Of a stretch of DNA of 64,000 nucleotides, positions 16,161 through 24,515 are shown piece after piece (the stretch's first letter is position 1; each line of letters begins with the position of its first letter). The DNA comes from an uncultured Paracoccaceae bacterium (GTDB taxonomy: Bacteria > Pseudomonadota > Alphaproteobacteria > Rhodobacterales > Rhodobacteraceae). The notes beneath the pieces were generated by a model that had not been told where the DNA came from, searched no databases, and was given only the letters and a program-made list of their open reading frames with translations. A program made the position numbers and the translations under genes. The stretch is from the NCBI GenBank assembly GCA_947500775.1, contig CANMTD010000002.1, forward strand, positions 620,001 to 684,000. Direction: 5' to 3'.

Positions 16161-17378
16161 ATGACCATACCCCCGCAATCCGACCGCCCCGCCCGCAACC
16201 GCTATGACGTCATCATCGTGGGCGGCGCGATGATCGGATCGGCGGTGGCGTGGTTTCTGACCGATATGCCCGATTTCGACGGGCGGATTTTGGTGGTGGA
16301 ACGCGACCCCAGCTATGAATTCAGCTCCACCGCCCATACCAACAGCTGCATGCGCCAGCAGTTCGGCAGCGCCATCAACGTCAAAATCTCGCAATTCGCG
16401 GCCGAATACGTGCGGAATTTCCGGACCCATGTCGGCGACGATCAGGCGCCCGAGCTGCCGATCCACGCCTTCGGCTATCTGTATCTGGCCGACAGTGACA
16501 GCTTTGCCGAAACCCTGCGGGCCGCCCAGAAGGTGCAGGCCGATTGCGGCGCCGGCACCCGGCACATGACGGCGGATCAGATCGCGCAGGCCTATCCGTT
16601 CTACAATCTGGACGACATCCTGTGCGGCAACCACAATCTGACCGACGAAGGTTATTTCGACGGCGGCACCCTGTTTGACTGGTGGAAACGCACGGCCCGG
16701 GCGCGCGGGGTGGAATATATCGCCAATGAGGTCACCGCCATGACCCGCAACGCGGCGGGCAGCCGGGTCGAGAGCGTAACGCTGGCCTCGGGCGAGGTGA
16801 TCGCCTGCGGCACCATCGTCAACGCCACCGGCCCGCGTGCGGCGCGCACCGCGGCCATGGCCGGGATCGTGATCCCGGTCGAACCGCGCAAACGCTATAC
16901 CTATATCTTTTCGGCCGAACGCCCGCTGGGCTGCGACCTGCCGCTGACCGTCGATCCATCGGGCGTGCATGTGCGCACCGATGGCGCCTATTACATGGCG
17001 GGCTGTGCACCTGACGACGACGTGGCCGTCGCCCCGGAGGATTTCATTCAGGATCACAGCCTGTGGGAACAGAAAGTCTGGCCCGCGCTGGCCCACCGCA
17101 TCCCCGCATTCGAAGCGATCCGGGTGATCAATTCATGGGTCGGGCATTACGCCTATAACACATTGGATCAAAACGCGATTCTGGGGCCGCACAGCCGGGT
17201 TGAAAACTTCATCTTTGCCAATGGGTTCTCGGGCCACGGGTTCCAGCAATCCCCCGCCGTGGGCCGCGGGATTGCCGAGCTGATCACCCATGGCGCCTAT
17301 CGCACGCTGGACCTTGCCCCGCTGGGATACCGGCGGATCGAGGAACAGCAGTTGCTGCACGAACATGCCGTGATCTGA
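16161..17378 (+). CDS. FAD-dependent amino-acid/sarcosine-type oxidoreductase (DAO family)
   Basis: A 405-residue flavoprotein of the D-amino-acid oxidase/sarcosine oxidase fold. The dinucleotide motif is DVIIVGGAMIGSAVAWFL followed by the ribose-binding acid in ILVVERDP. The TAHTNSCMRQQFGSAINV segment matches the flavin-attachment region of glycine-oxidase and dimethylglycine-type enzymes. The C-terminal ENFIFANGFSGHGFQQSPAVGRGIAELI is the second FAD motif. The ATG at 16161 is preferred to an upstream ATG at 16113, but its ribosome site is weak. The substrate is unknown; a secondary amine or amino acid is expected. Copy 2 of the 89-bp repeat follows. Confidence 0.82.
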   Translation: MTIPPQSDRPARNRYDVIIVGGAMIGSAVAWFLTDMPDFDGRILVVERDPSYEFSSTAHTNSCMRQQFGSAINVKISQFAAEYVRNFRTHVGDDQAPELPIHAFGYLYLADSDSFAETLRAAQKVQADCGAGTRHMTADQIAQAYPFYNLDDILCGNHNLTDEGYFDGGTLFDWWKRTARARGVEYIANEVTAMTRNAAGSRVESVTLASGEVIACGTIVNATGPRAARTAAMAGIVIPVEPRKRYTYIFSAERPLGCDLPLTVDPSGVHVRTDGAYYMAGCAPDDDVAVAPEDFIQDHSLWEQKVWPALAHRIPAFEAIRVINSWVGHYAYNTLDQNAILGPHSRVENFIFANGFSGHGFQQSPAVGRGIAELITHGAYRTLDLAPLGYRRIEEQQLLHEHAVI

Positions 17379-17393
17379 GGCCTTAAGGAACCG

Positions 17394-17482
17394 CCGCGCC
17401 CGAACCGAGGGGTGGGCGAGAAGCGCCCGCCCCGTGGGGGCGGTTCGGGCGCTGCCTGAGCCAAGGCTCAGGCATGTGGCGC
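17394..17482. repeat. 89-bp structured intergenic repeat, copy 2
   Basis: It matches copy 1 (4385-4473) at 88 of 89 positions and differs only at 17475. It has the same three stems. It starts 15 bases after the FAD oxidoreductase stop and lies between two convergent genes, as copy 1 does. Confidence 0.85.
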
Positions 17483-17569
17483 GGCTTGGATGGCGTGCAC
17501 CAAGGGTCTTGGATCAGATATGGAACGCAACGCCCAAAGCCACCCGATATCCCACAGCCCTGCCCCCGT

Positions 17570-18439
17570 TCAGAAGTGGCTCAGCCGTTTGATCAGGGAC
17601 GAGGTATCCCACCGCCCGCCGCCCATTTTCTGAACGTCCTTGTAGAACTGATCGACCAGCGCGGTCACCGGCAGGCTGGCGCCGTTTTCATCGGCGGTGC
17701 CCAGACAGATCCCCAGATCCTTGCGCATCAGATCCACCGCGAACCCATGGTCGAAATGATCGTCCAGCATGGTTTCATAGCGGTTGGACATCTGCCAGCT
17801 GCCAGCCGCGCCCTGGCTGATCACCTCAACCACCGCGCGCCCGTCCAGACCCGCTTTTTCCGCGAAATGCAGCGCCTCGGACAGGCCCTGCACCAGACCG
17901 GCGATGGCGATCTGATTGCACATCTTGGTCATCTGACCGGCACCGCTGCCGCCGATCCGGCGGCAGATGCGGGCAAAGGCACCGATCACCGGTTCGGCCT
18001 TGTCATAGGCCACCTGCGTGCCGCCACACATCACCGACAGTACCCCGTTTTCGGCGCCCGCCTGCCCGCCCGAGACCGGCGCATCGACAAAGGCGATGCC
18101 GCGTTCGGCGGCGGCGGCCACCAGCTCGCGGGTCACTGCCGCCGAAACCGTGGTGTGATCGACGAAAATCGCGCCCTCGGCCATCCCGGCAAAGGCCCCG
18201 TCGTCGCCAAGACAGACCGCGCGCAGATCGTCGTCATTGCCGACGCAGCACATCACGAATTCGGCGCCCTCTGCCGCCTTGGCCGGGGTCGCGGCCGAGG
18301 CACCGCCATGTTGCGCGGCCCATGCCTCGGCCTTGGCGGCGGTCCGGTTATAGACCGTGACCTCGTGACCGGCGGCCTGCAAATGGCCCGCCATCGGATA
18401 GCCCATCACGCCAAGGCCCAGAAATGCAACTTTTGTCAT
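17570..18439 (-). CDS. NAD(P)-dependent beta-hydroxyacid dehydrogenase (3-hydroxyisobutyrate/tartronate-semialdehyde type)
   Basis: A 289-residue beta-hydroxyacid dehydrogenase. The N-terminal Rossmann motif is VAFLGLGVMGYPMAGHL, the substrate loop is DAPVSGGQAGAENG, and the catalytic lysine is in GSGAGQMTKMCNQI. The ATG at 18439 follows AAGGA at ideal spacing. The gene is the 3' end of a minus-strand group with a 2-hydroxyacid dehydrogenase, a small membrane protein, an amidase and a TRAP transporter. In that context it may act on a hydroxyacid released from the imported compound. The exact substrate (3-hydroxyisobutyrate, tartronate semialdehyde or other) cannot be told. Confidence 0.85.
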   Translation of the reverse strand: MTKVAFLGLGVMGYPMAGHLQAAGHEVTVYNRTAAKAEAWAAQHGGASAATPAKAAEGAEFVMCCVGNDDDLRAVCLGDDGAFAGMAEGAIFVDHTTVSAAVTRELVAAAAERGIAFVDAPVSGGQAGAENGVLSVMCGGTQVAYDKAEPVIGAFARICRRIGGSGAGQMTKMCNQIAIAGLVQGLSEALHFAEKAGLDGRAVVEVISQGAAGSWQMSNRYETMLDDHFDHGFAVDLMRKDLGICLGTADENGASLPVTALVDQFYKDVQKMGGGRWDTSSLIKRLSHF

Positions 18440-18511
18440 CGTCCTATCCTTCTGATCAAACCGGCTGTGCGGCCTGTTGTGGTCTATATGTCGGGGCAAA
18501 CTCGCCCGCGA

Positions 18512-19471
18512 TCAAAGCTGATCCTTCGGGGCGCGGCCCGCAAAAAACGCATCCAGATTGTCCAGCGCGCGAAATCCCATGGCGTCGCGGGTCCGGGTGG
18601 TCGCGCTGCCGATATGGGGCAGCATAAAGATGTTTTCATGCGCCGCCAGCGCGGGATTGCCGCCCGGTTCGGTCTGAAAACAATCCAGCCCGGCGGCGGC
18701 CAGCCTGCCGCTTTGGATCGCGGCCAGCAACGCCCCCTCATCGACCAGCGCGCCGCGCGCGGTGTTCACCAGAACCGCCCCCTTCGGCAACAGGGCAAAG
18801 CAGTCGGCATTCATCAACCCGGTGGTTTCGGGCGTCGCCGGGCAATGCAGCGACAGGAAATCGGCGTGGCCCAACAGATCCTCGACCGAGGCGTGATAAC
18901 TCGCGCCCTGTTCCTGTTCGGGCGTCAGGCGGCGGCGGTTATAATAATGTATCTCCATGTCGAACCCGCGCGCCTTGCGGGCAAAGGCCTGCCCCACGCG
19001 CCCCATGCCGACGATGCCCAGCCGCGCGCCGGTCACCTGTTTGCCGACCATGAACGACGGGCTCCAGAAATCCCATGCGCCGGTGCGCACCAGCCGGTCG
19101 CCTTCGACCGCATGGCGGGCCGCCCCCAGCATCAGCAGCATGGCGATCTCGGCGGTGGCGTCGGACAGCACATCGGGGGTGTTGGTCACCACGATGCCGC
19201 GCGCCTTCAGCGCGGGCAGATCGCAGTGATCCACGCCCACGGAATGGTTGGCGATGATTTTCAGGCGCGGGTCCAGCCGGGCCGCAACCTCGGCGCTGAA
19301 ATGTTCCGAATGGCAGGGGATGATCGCGTCGACCTTACCGCTCATCGCGACGATCTGATCGGCGGTGCTGACCGTATCGTCGGTGTTGACGATCACCTCG
19401 TAATCGCGGGTGGCGCGGTCCAATGTGGCATCCGACAGGCGGCGCGCGATCCAGACGACAGGTTTCGGCAT
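18512..19471 (-). CDS. D-isomer-specific 2-hydroxyacid dehydrogenase (glyoxylate/hydroxypyruvate reductase-like)
   Basis: A 319-residue NAD(P)-dependent enzyme. The cofactor motif is LGIVGMGRVGQAFARKA. The catalytic set is visible as Arg in NTARGALVDEGAL, Glu in the TEPGGNPAL stretch and His in LPHIGSATTRTR. It reduces 2-oxoacids such as glyoxylate, hydroxypyruvate or phenylpyruvate to D-2-hydroxyacids, or the reverse. AGGAA six bases before the ATG at 19471 decides the start; an ATG 21 bases upstream would overlap the preceding gene and has a poorer site. It is probably co-transcribed with the amidase and TRAP genes upstream. Confidence 0.88.
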   Translation of the reverse strand: MPKPVVWIARRLSDATLDRATRDYEVIVNTDDTVSTADQIVAMSGKVDAIIPCHSEHFSAEVAARLDPRLKIIANHSVGVDHCDLPALKARGIVVTNTPDVLSDATAEIAMLLMLGAARHAVEGDRLVRTGAWDFWSPSFMVGKQVTGARLGIVGMGRVGQAFARKARGFDMEIHYYNRRRLTPEQEQGASYHASVEDLLGHADFLSLHCPATPETTGLMNADCFALLPKGAVLVNTARGALVDEGALLAAIQSGRLAAAGLDCFQTEPGGNPALAAHENIFMLPHIGSATTRTRDAMGFRALDNLDAFFAGRAPKDQL

Positions 19472-19473
19472 GG

Positions 19474-19671
19474 TCATTTCCTGCGCAGACATTCATCCCA
19501 GAAATCATACAGCGCCATGGCCAGAACGGCCATCACGATCAGGGTGAAGGGCAGCCCGCCGATGACCCCGGCAAAGCCGGTCGAAATCGAATGCGCCAGC
19601 CCCACCACGAAGATCACCATCAACGCTGTGCCCAGCAATCCCACCACCAGTTTGGCCCTGTATGACATCAT
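19474..19671 (-). CDS. Small two-helix membrane protein
   Basis: A 65-residue protein with two hydrophobic segments (LVVGLLGTALMVIFVVGLA and GLPFTLIVMAVLAMALYDFW) and short charged ends (DECLRRK). It is not recognised as a known family. AAGGA upstream supports translation. It lies 20 bases after the amidase and two bases before the 2-hydroxyacid dehydrogenase, so it is within the operon. A role as an accessory subunit of the adjacent TRAP transporter is possible but unsupported. Confidence 0.7.
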   Translation of the reverse strand: MMSYRAKLVVGLLGTALMVIFVVGLAHSISTGFAGVIGGLPFTLIVMAVLAMALYDFWDECLRRK

Positions 19672-19691
19672 TGTTCCTGTCCTTCGCCGCC

Positions 19692-21026
19692 TCAGGCCTC
19701 TGCCTGAATTTCATTTAAAACCCATGCCGCGGTGCGCAGCAGATGGTCGTCGCGTTCGCCCTGCCCGATCACCTGCAGCCCGATGGGCAGCCCCTTGTCC
19801 CCCACCAGCACCGGCAGGCTGACGCAGGGCAGCCCGGCCAATGTCCAGATCGTGCAGAAGACCGGATCGCCGGTGCCATTGCCGAACAGGGGCGCCTCGC
19901 CCGCCGCCGAGGGCGCGATGACCGCATCGAAATCTTCAAAGAAGCTTTCGAAAAACGCCTGGGCCGAGGCCATGACCCCAAGCGCGTCTTCGTATTCCGC
20001 CAGGCTGATCGCGCGGCCCCGGGTGACAATCGGTTTCAGCGTGTCGCTGATCTGGTCCCAGTGGTCGGTGAACGTGTCGGCCAGATGCTGGCAAATCTCA
20101 TATTCATGGATGGTCGCCTGCACGGGGATCAGCCCGGCCAGATTGGGCGCGCCTTCGACCCGTTCCAGACGCGGGCCCAGCACGTCGCGGGCGGCGGCAA
20201 AGGCCTGATCCGCATCCGCCGTCAGCCGGTCGTGATAGGGCAGATCCAGCCAGACCAGCGCGGGCGGAACCGGCACCGGGGCGCGCGCGCCCTCCAGCAT
20301 CGCGGCCCGCGGGCGCGGGAACGACAGCGCATCCGCCGGATCATACCCCGCGATCACATCGCCCAGCAGCGCCACGTCATCAAGCGTGCGGCCGAAACAC
20401 CCCAGTTGGTCCAATGATTTCGAGGTTTGCAGCACCCCGCGGCGCGAGATTTCCCCGCGCGTGGGTTTGAACCCGAACAGCCCGCAGAAAGACGCGGGCC
20501 GGATCACCGATCCGTTGGTCTGGGTGCCGATCGCCAGCGGCACGTTGAACGCCGCCACCGCCGCCGCCGATCCGCTGGACGATCCGCCCGGCGTATGCTG
20601 CGGATCATGCGGGTTGCGCGTTTCAGCGGCATGGACAAAGGCCAGTTCGGTGGTCGCCGTCTTGCCCAGGATCACCGCGCCCGCATCCAGCAGCCGTTCG
20701 ACCACCGCCGCGTCCTGCGCGGGCTGGCGCCCGGCAAAGATCGGGGTGCCGCGCTGGGTGGGCATGTCGCGGGTGTCGATGATGTCCTTCAACCCCACCG
20801 GCACGCCATGCAGCGCGCCCAGCGGGCGCCCGCCCTTGCGGATCGCATCCATCTCGGCGGCCCGCGCCAGCGCGCCCGCCTCGTCCACATGGGCCCAGGC
20901 ATGCAGCGCAGGCTCGGTCTCGGCGATGCGTTTCAGACAGGATTTGACCAGATCGACGGAACTGAGCTGCCCGTCGCGAATGCGGCGGACAGCTTCGGTT
21001 GCGGAAAGGGCGTGCGGTTCGGTCAT
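19692..21026 (-). CDS. Amidase (amidase-signature family)
   Basis: A 444-residue hydrolase of the amidase-signature family, with a Ser-cisSer-Lys triad. Lys is in VGLKDIIDTRDMPT and the serines are in TPGGSSSGSAAAVA, followed by the glycine-rich IGTQTNGSVIRPASFCG. The ATG at 21026 overlaps the dctM stop by one base (TGATG), showing coupling with the TRAP genes. An open frame extends further upstream on the same strand but only as a shadow of dctM. GatA is unlikely: there is no gatB or gatC partner and the C-terminus differs. It probably hydrolyses an amide imported by the TRAP system. Confidence 0.87.
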   Translation of the reverse strand: MTEPHALSATEAVRRIRDGQLSSVDLVKSCLKRIAETEPALHAWAHVDEAGALARAAEMDAIRKGGRPLGALHGVPVGLKDIIDTRDMPTQRGTPIFAGRQPAQDAAVVERLLDAGAVILGKTATTELAFVHAAETRNPHDPQHTPGGSSSGSAAAVAAFNVPLAIGTQTNGSVIRPASFCGLFGFKPTRGEISRRGVLQTSKSLDQLGCFGRTLDDVALLGDVIAGYDPADALSFPRPRAAMLEGARAPVPVPPALVWLDLPYHDRLTADADQAFAAARDVLGPRLERVEGAPNLAGLIPVQATIHEYEICQHLADTFTDHWDQISDTLKPIVTRGRAISLAEYEDALGVMASAQAFFESFFEDFDAVIAPSAAGEAPLFGNGTGDPVFCTIWTLAGLPCVSLPVLVGDKGLPIGLQVIGQGERDDHLLRTAAWVLNEIQAEA

Positions 21027-22390
21027 CAGGGCACATAAACTCCGAACAGGTAATCCGGCAGCCACAGCGCGATGCCCGGGAAGATATACATCAACACCAT
21101 GCACAGGATCACGATCCCCAGATAGGGGATGATCCCCTTGAAGATGTCGATCAGCTCGATCTGCTTTTTCAGAACGCCCTTCAGGTAATAGGCCGACATC
21201 GCCATCGGCGGCGTCAGGAACGAGGTCTGCAGGTTCAGCGCCACCAGCATCGCAAAGAAATACGGGTTCACGCCGAAGGGTTCCAGCAGCGGCAGGAAGA
21301 TCGGCACAAAGATGATCAGGATTTCCGACCATTCCAGCGGCCAGCCCAGCACAAAGATGATCAACTGCGCCATGATCAGGAACTGGATTGTGGTCAGGTC
21401 CATCCCGATCACCCAGTCCGAAATCAGGTCATGCCCGCCCAGATAGGAAAAGACCGACGCAAAGGTCCATGATCCGACGAACAACCAGCACACCATCGCC
21501 GTGGCCTTGGCGGTCAGGAACACGCTTTCCTTGACCTTGGTCCATGTCAGCGACCGGTACAGCATCGCCAGGACCAGCCCGCCAAGCGCGCCCATCGCCG
21601 CCGCTTCGGCCGGGGTGGCCAGGCCGCCCAGGATCGATCCCAGAACCAGCATGATCAGCACGGTCAGCGGCACGAAGGACACCAGCAGGTCCATATAGAT
21701 TTTGCGCGCGGGCGGCACGTCCTCAAGATTGGGTTTGGGCGCCAGCGACGGGTTGATCATCACCCGGATGATCACATAGCAGATGTAAAGCCCCGCCAGC
21801 AGCAGCCCCGGAAACACCGCCGCCGCATAGAGCCGCAGCGGCGACAGTTCGGCAATCGCGGCATAGACGATCAGCATGATCGACGGCGGGATCAGGATAC
21901 CCAGCGTGCCGCCCGCGCAGATCACCCCCGAGGCAAAGCTTTTGTTGTAATGGGCATTGGCCATGGCCGGATAGGCCAGCAGCCCCATCAGCGTAACAAC
22001 CGCCCCGACGATCCCGGAGGCGGTGGAAAACACCGCACAGGTCAGCAGCGCGGCAATCGCCAGCGATCCGGGCAGGTTGCGCGCCGCCATATACAGCGAA
22101 AAGAACAGTCGGTCGACGATATTGGCCCGTTCCACCACATAGCCCATGAACAGAAACAGCGGGATCGCGACCAGCGTGTCGTTTTCCATCACCGAATAGG
22201 TGTTCTGGTTCAGCAGGTAGAAGATATTGTTGTTGAAGATGTCCGAAAACACCTCGGGCGGGCCGTTGTAATAGGCGTAGTAGCCAAAGCCCACGCCCAT
22301 CGCGAGCAGGGTAAAGGCAATCGGAAAGCCAAGCAGCACCAGTACGATGAACAGGCACAGCATCAGGATGGCGACTTCGGGGTTTGTCAT
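21026..22390 (-). CDS. TRAP transporter large permease (second system)
   Basis: A 454-residue DctM-family protein with about 12 membrane segments. Family signatures are FSTASGIVGAVVTLMG, ASGVICAGGTLGILIPPSIMLIVYA and LNLQTSFLTPPMAMSAYYLKG. The last motif differs from the dicarboxylate-type DctM at 4.5-5.9 kb and groups it with transporters of 2-oxoacids and related compounds. It is translationally coupled to the amidase downstream and follows the small permease by 29 bases. Confidence 0.92.
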   Translation of the reverse strand: MTNPEVAILMLCLFIVLVLLGFPIAFTLLAMGVGFGYYAYYNGPPEVFSDIFNNNIFYLLNQNTYSVMENDTLVAIPLFLFMGYVVERANIVDRLFFSLYMAARNLPGSLAIAALLTCAVFSTASGIVGAVVTLMGLLAYPAMANAHYNKSFASGVICAGGTLGILIPPSIMLIVYAAIAELSPLRLYAAAVFPGLLLAGLYICYVIIRVMINPSLAPKPNLEDVPPARKIYMDLLVSFVPLTVLIMLVLGSILGGLATPAEAAAMGALGGLVLAMLYRSLTWTKVKESVFLTAKATAMVCWLFVGSWTFASVFSYLGGHDLISDWVIGMDLTTIQFLIMAQLIIFVLGWPLEWSEILIIFVPIFLPLLEPFGVNPYFFAMLVALNLQTSFLTPPMAMSAYYLKGVLKKQIELIDIFKGIIPYLGIVILCMVLMYIFPGIALWLPDYLFGVYVP

Positions 22391-22419
22391 CTTTTATCTT
22401 TCTGCAGAAACTGTGCGGA

Positions 22420-23013
22420 TCATTTCTGACCGGGCGTCGCGACCGGGATCGCGGTTTCATCCATATGCATCAGCATGTCCTCGGTCTCGTGCACATCATC
22501 CAGACGGTCCATCCAGACGCCGGTGCGCATCGCTTTCCAACAGCGCATCAATTCGGCCAGGCCCTGCAACATCAGCAGGAAACCGGCCAGCGGGATCAGG
22601 GTCTTGAAGAAATAGATCTGAATGCGCGCGGGGCTGTTCCAGCTGACCTCTTTATACCGCCAGCTGTCGCTTGCGATTTCCCAGCCGTACCAGAACAGGG
22701 CCAGCATCCCGGGAAAGAAGAACAGCAGATACAGGACGAAATCGATCCGCGCCTGCCAGCGCACCGTAAACAGACGGTACAGCACATCGCCGCGCACATG
22801 CGCATCCTGCGCCAGCGCATAGGGCCCGGCCATCAGGAACAGCGCGCCATACATCTGCACCATCATGTCGAACGCCCAGACCGTCGGCGCGTTCAGCACA
22901 TATCGCACGAAAACCTCATACGAGACCGACAGCGTCAGGATCAGGATGCACCAGCCAAAGGCGCGCCCGACCCAGATACTCAACCCTTCGATCGCGTGGA
23001 TAAATTTCACCAT
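22420..23013 (-). CDS. TRAP transporter small permease (second system)
   Basis: A 197-residue DctQ-family subunit. Helices are visible at the N-terminus (AFGWCILILTLSVSYEVFVRYVL), around MMVQMYGALFLMAGPYAL, and near FVLYLLFFFPGMLALFWYG. The ATG at 23013 is preferred to one nine bases upstream that sits directly on the AAGGGG ribosome site. A 9-bp imperfect hairpin (23042-23064) separates it from the binding-protein gene. Confidence 0.88.
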   Translation of the reverse strand: MVKFIHAIEGLSIWVGRAFGWCILILTLSVSYEVFVRYVLNAPTVWAFDMMVQMYGALFLMAGPYALAQDAHVRGDVLYRLFTVRWQARIDFVLYLLFFFPGMLALFWYGWEIASDSWRYKEVSWNSPARIQIYFFKTLIPLAGFLLMLQGLAELMRCWKAMRTGVWMDRLDDVHETEDMLMHMDETAIPVATPGQK

Positions 23014-23087
23014 CCCTAGCATCCCCTTGTGACAACAATGCCCAGAGGCCGGTCAGGCCCCTGGACACGGTCGCGCGTTTCCGAAAC

Positions 23088-24182
23088 TCAGCCGAAGTAG
23101 TGGTTATACGCCAGCTTATAGTCAGGCTGGTTGAGGTTCAGATAGTTCATGACGTTCTTGGCATAGACCTTCTGCGACTCGATCACCTTGGCAAAGAACG
23201 GGTCCTCGCCCGAGATACGGTCCACAACGACGTCCCATGCCTCCAACTGGGCGGCCATCACGCTGTCGGGCGTGCGGTAGACATTGACGCCCTGTTCGTT
23301 CTGCAACGTGCCCAGATCGTCGGCATAGCGTTTGGTATTGTGCCAGTAGAAGTTGGAATTCTCGGCCTCGGAGGCGTATTTCAGGATGGCCTGAAGCTCT
23401 TCGGGCAGGGATTCATATTTCTTCTTGTTGAAGGTGACTTCAAAGAATTCCTGGCTCTGGTGGAACGAGGCAAGATGGTAATGCTTGGACACGTCCTGCA
23501 TACCAAAGTCACGGTCCGAGGTCGGGTTGTTGAACTCGGCGGCATCGATCAGGCCCGATTTCATCGCGGGCTGAATTTCACCACCGGGCAGCTGCACGAC
23601 CGACATGCCCATTTCCAGCAGAACGTCGGCGGCCAGACCCACGGTCCGGTATTTCAGCCCGTCCATCTGGCTGGCGTCCTTGATCTGTTCCTTGAACCAG
23701 CCCAGCGGCTGCGCCGGCATCGGCGAGTTGAAGAAGGACACGACGTTCAGCCCAAGCGAGGCCATCAGCTCGTCAAACAGTTCCTGACCGCCGCCATAGT
23801 TGACCCAGCCCAGAACCTCCTGGCTGGACCAGCCGAAACAGGGGCCGGTGCCGAACAGCGATGCGGTTTTGGATTTCGAATACCAATAGGCCGGCACGTA
23901 ATGCGCGGCGTCCAGAACCCCGCGGTGCACGGCGTCCTGCATCTGGCTGGTTTTCACGACCGAGTTGACCGGCAGCAGGTCGATCTTCAGGTCGTTCCCC
24001 GCCATGGCATGCACGCGGTCCACATAGGATTGCGCATTTTCAAGGAAAATACCGCCGCCCCAGGCCGCCTGCATTTTCAGGGTTGTTCCTTCGGCGCGCG
24101 CGACGGATGGCGCGGCCAGCGATGCGGCAGCGGCGACAGCCGTGCCGCGCAGAAATTTTCTGCGGTTCACAGATTCAGACAT
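23088..24182 (-). CDS. TRAP substrate-binding protein, Tat-exported, 2-oxoacid (TakP) type
   Basis: A 364-residue periplasmic receptor with a Tat signal (NRRKFLRGTAVAAAASLAAP, cleavage near ARAEG). Landmarks are YRTVGLAADVLLEMGMSVV with the ligand arginine, LPGGEIQPAMKSGLIDAAEFNNP, and the late HNTKRYADDLG. Tat export and the LPGGEI motif are features of the TakP-like branch that binds 2-oxoacids with a cation. GGAGG eight bases before the ATG fixes the start. The cluster with a 2-hydroxyacid dehydrogenase is consistent with a hydroxy- or oxo-acid ligand, but the amidase points to an amide-containing one. Confidence 0.88.
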   Translation of the reverse strand: MSESVNRRKFLRGTAVAAAASLAAPSVARAEGTTLKMQAAWGGGIFLENAQSYVDRVHAMAGNDLKIDLLPVNSVVKTSQMQDAVHRGVLDAAHYVPAYWYSKSKTASLFGTGPCFGWSSQEVLGWVNYGGGQELFDELMASLGLNVVSFFNSPMPAQPLGWFKEQIKDASQMDGLKYRTVGLAADVLLEMGMSVVQLPGGEIQPAMKSGLIDAAEFNNPTSDRDFGMQDVSKHYHLASFHQSQEFFEVTFNKKKYESLPEELQAILKYASEAENSNFYWHNTKRYADDLGTLQNEQGVNVYRTPDSVMAAQLEAWDVVVDRISGEDPFFAKVIESQKVYAKNVMNYLNLNQPDYKLAYNHYFG

Positions 24183-24515
24183 GTTTCCTCCCAAGGACTT
24201 GTTCTTCGTCTTGTCATTCAACGTAGTGGTCGAAACCTTGTCGGTTTTCTTTTTAGGGGGTGATGTTTGTCGTTGCAGGGTCTGAAACGGCGCCTCCACA
24301 CCGGTCCGACCCGACGGACTGTACGAAACAGGCCGTATTGGTAAACAAATAAACCACCCCTCAATGCGACGCTAGTTAACAAATACCGTTCACGCAAATA
24401 GAAAAATCCAACATAGGACAAATGTCGGTGATCCCCCCGCTCTCAATATCCAAGGTCCGGGGGGATGATTTGGGGCGCGCCGACAGCGCGGCCCGCCCCC
24501 AAGGGGTGCCCCCTG
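24183..24515. other. Intergenic region between the bet and second TRAP units
   Basis: This 333-base stretch holds the promoter region of the TRAP operon and the end of the bet unit. Two related AT-rich motifs, GGTAAACAAATAAACC (near 24336) and GTTAACAAATACCG (near 24374), could be operators; the first contains a GGT/ACC inverted pair. A 9-bp inverted repeat (24431-24439 with 24458-24466) is a terminator candidate for betA. No open frame with a ribosome site was seen. Confidence 0.5.
24431..24466 (-). terminator. Candidate terminator after betA
   Basis: ATCCCCCCG and CGGGGGGAT pair perfectly across an 18-base loop, 50-85 bases past the betA stop. There is no T-tract, so termination strength is uncertain. 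Confidence 0.4.

Noticed and set aside
17474-19822. A very long plus-strand open frame opposite the two dehydrogenases and the small membrane protein
   Set aside because: It is a mirror of strong G/C third-position bias in the minus-strand genes. It has no domain, poor amino-acid composition and no ribosome site.
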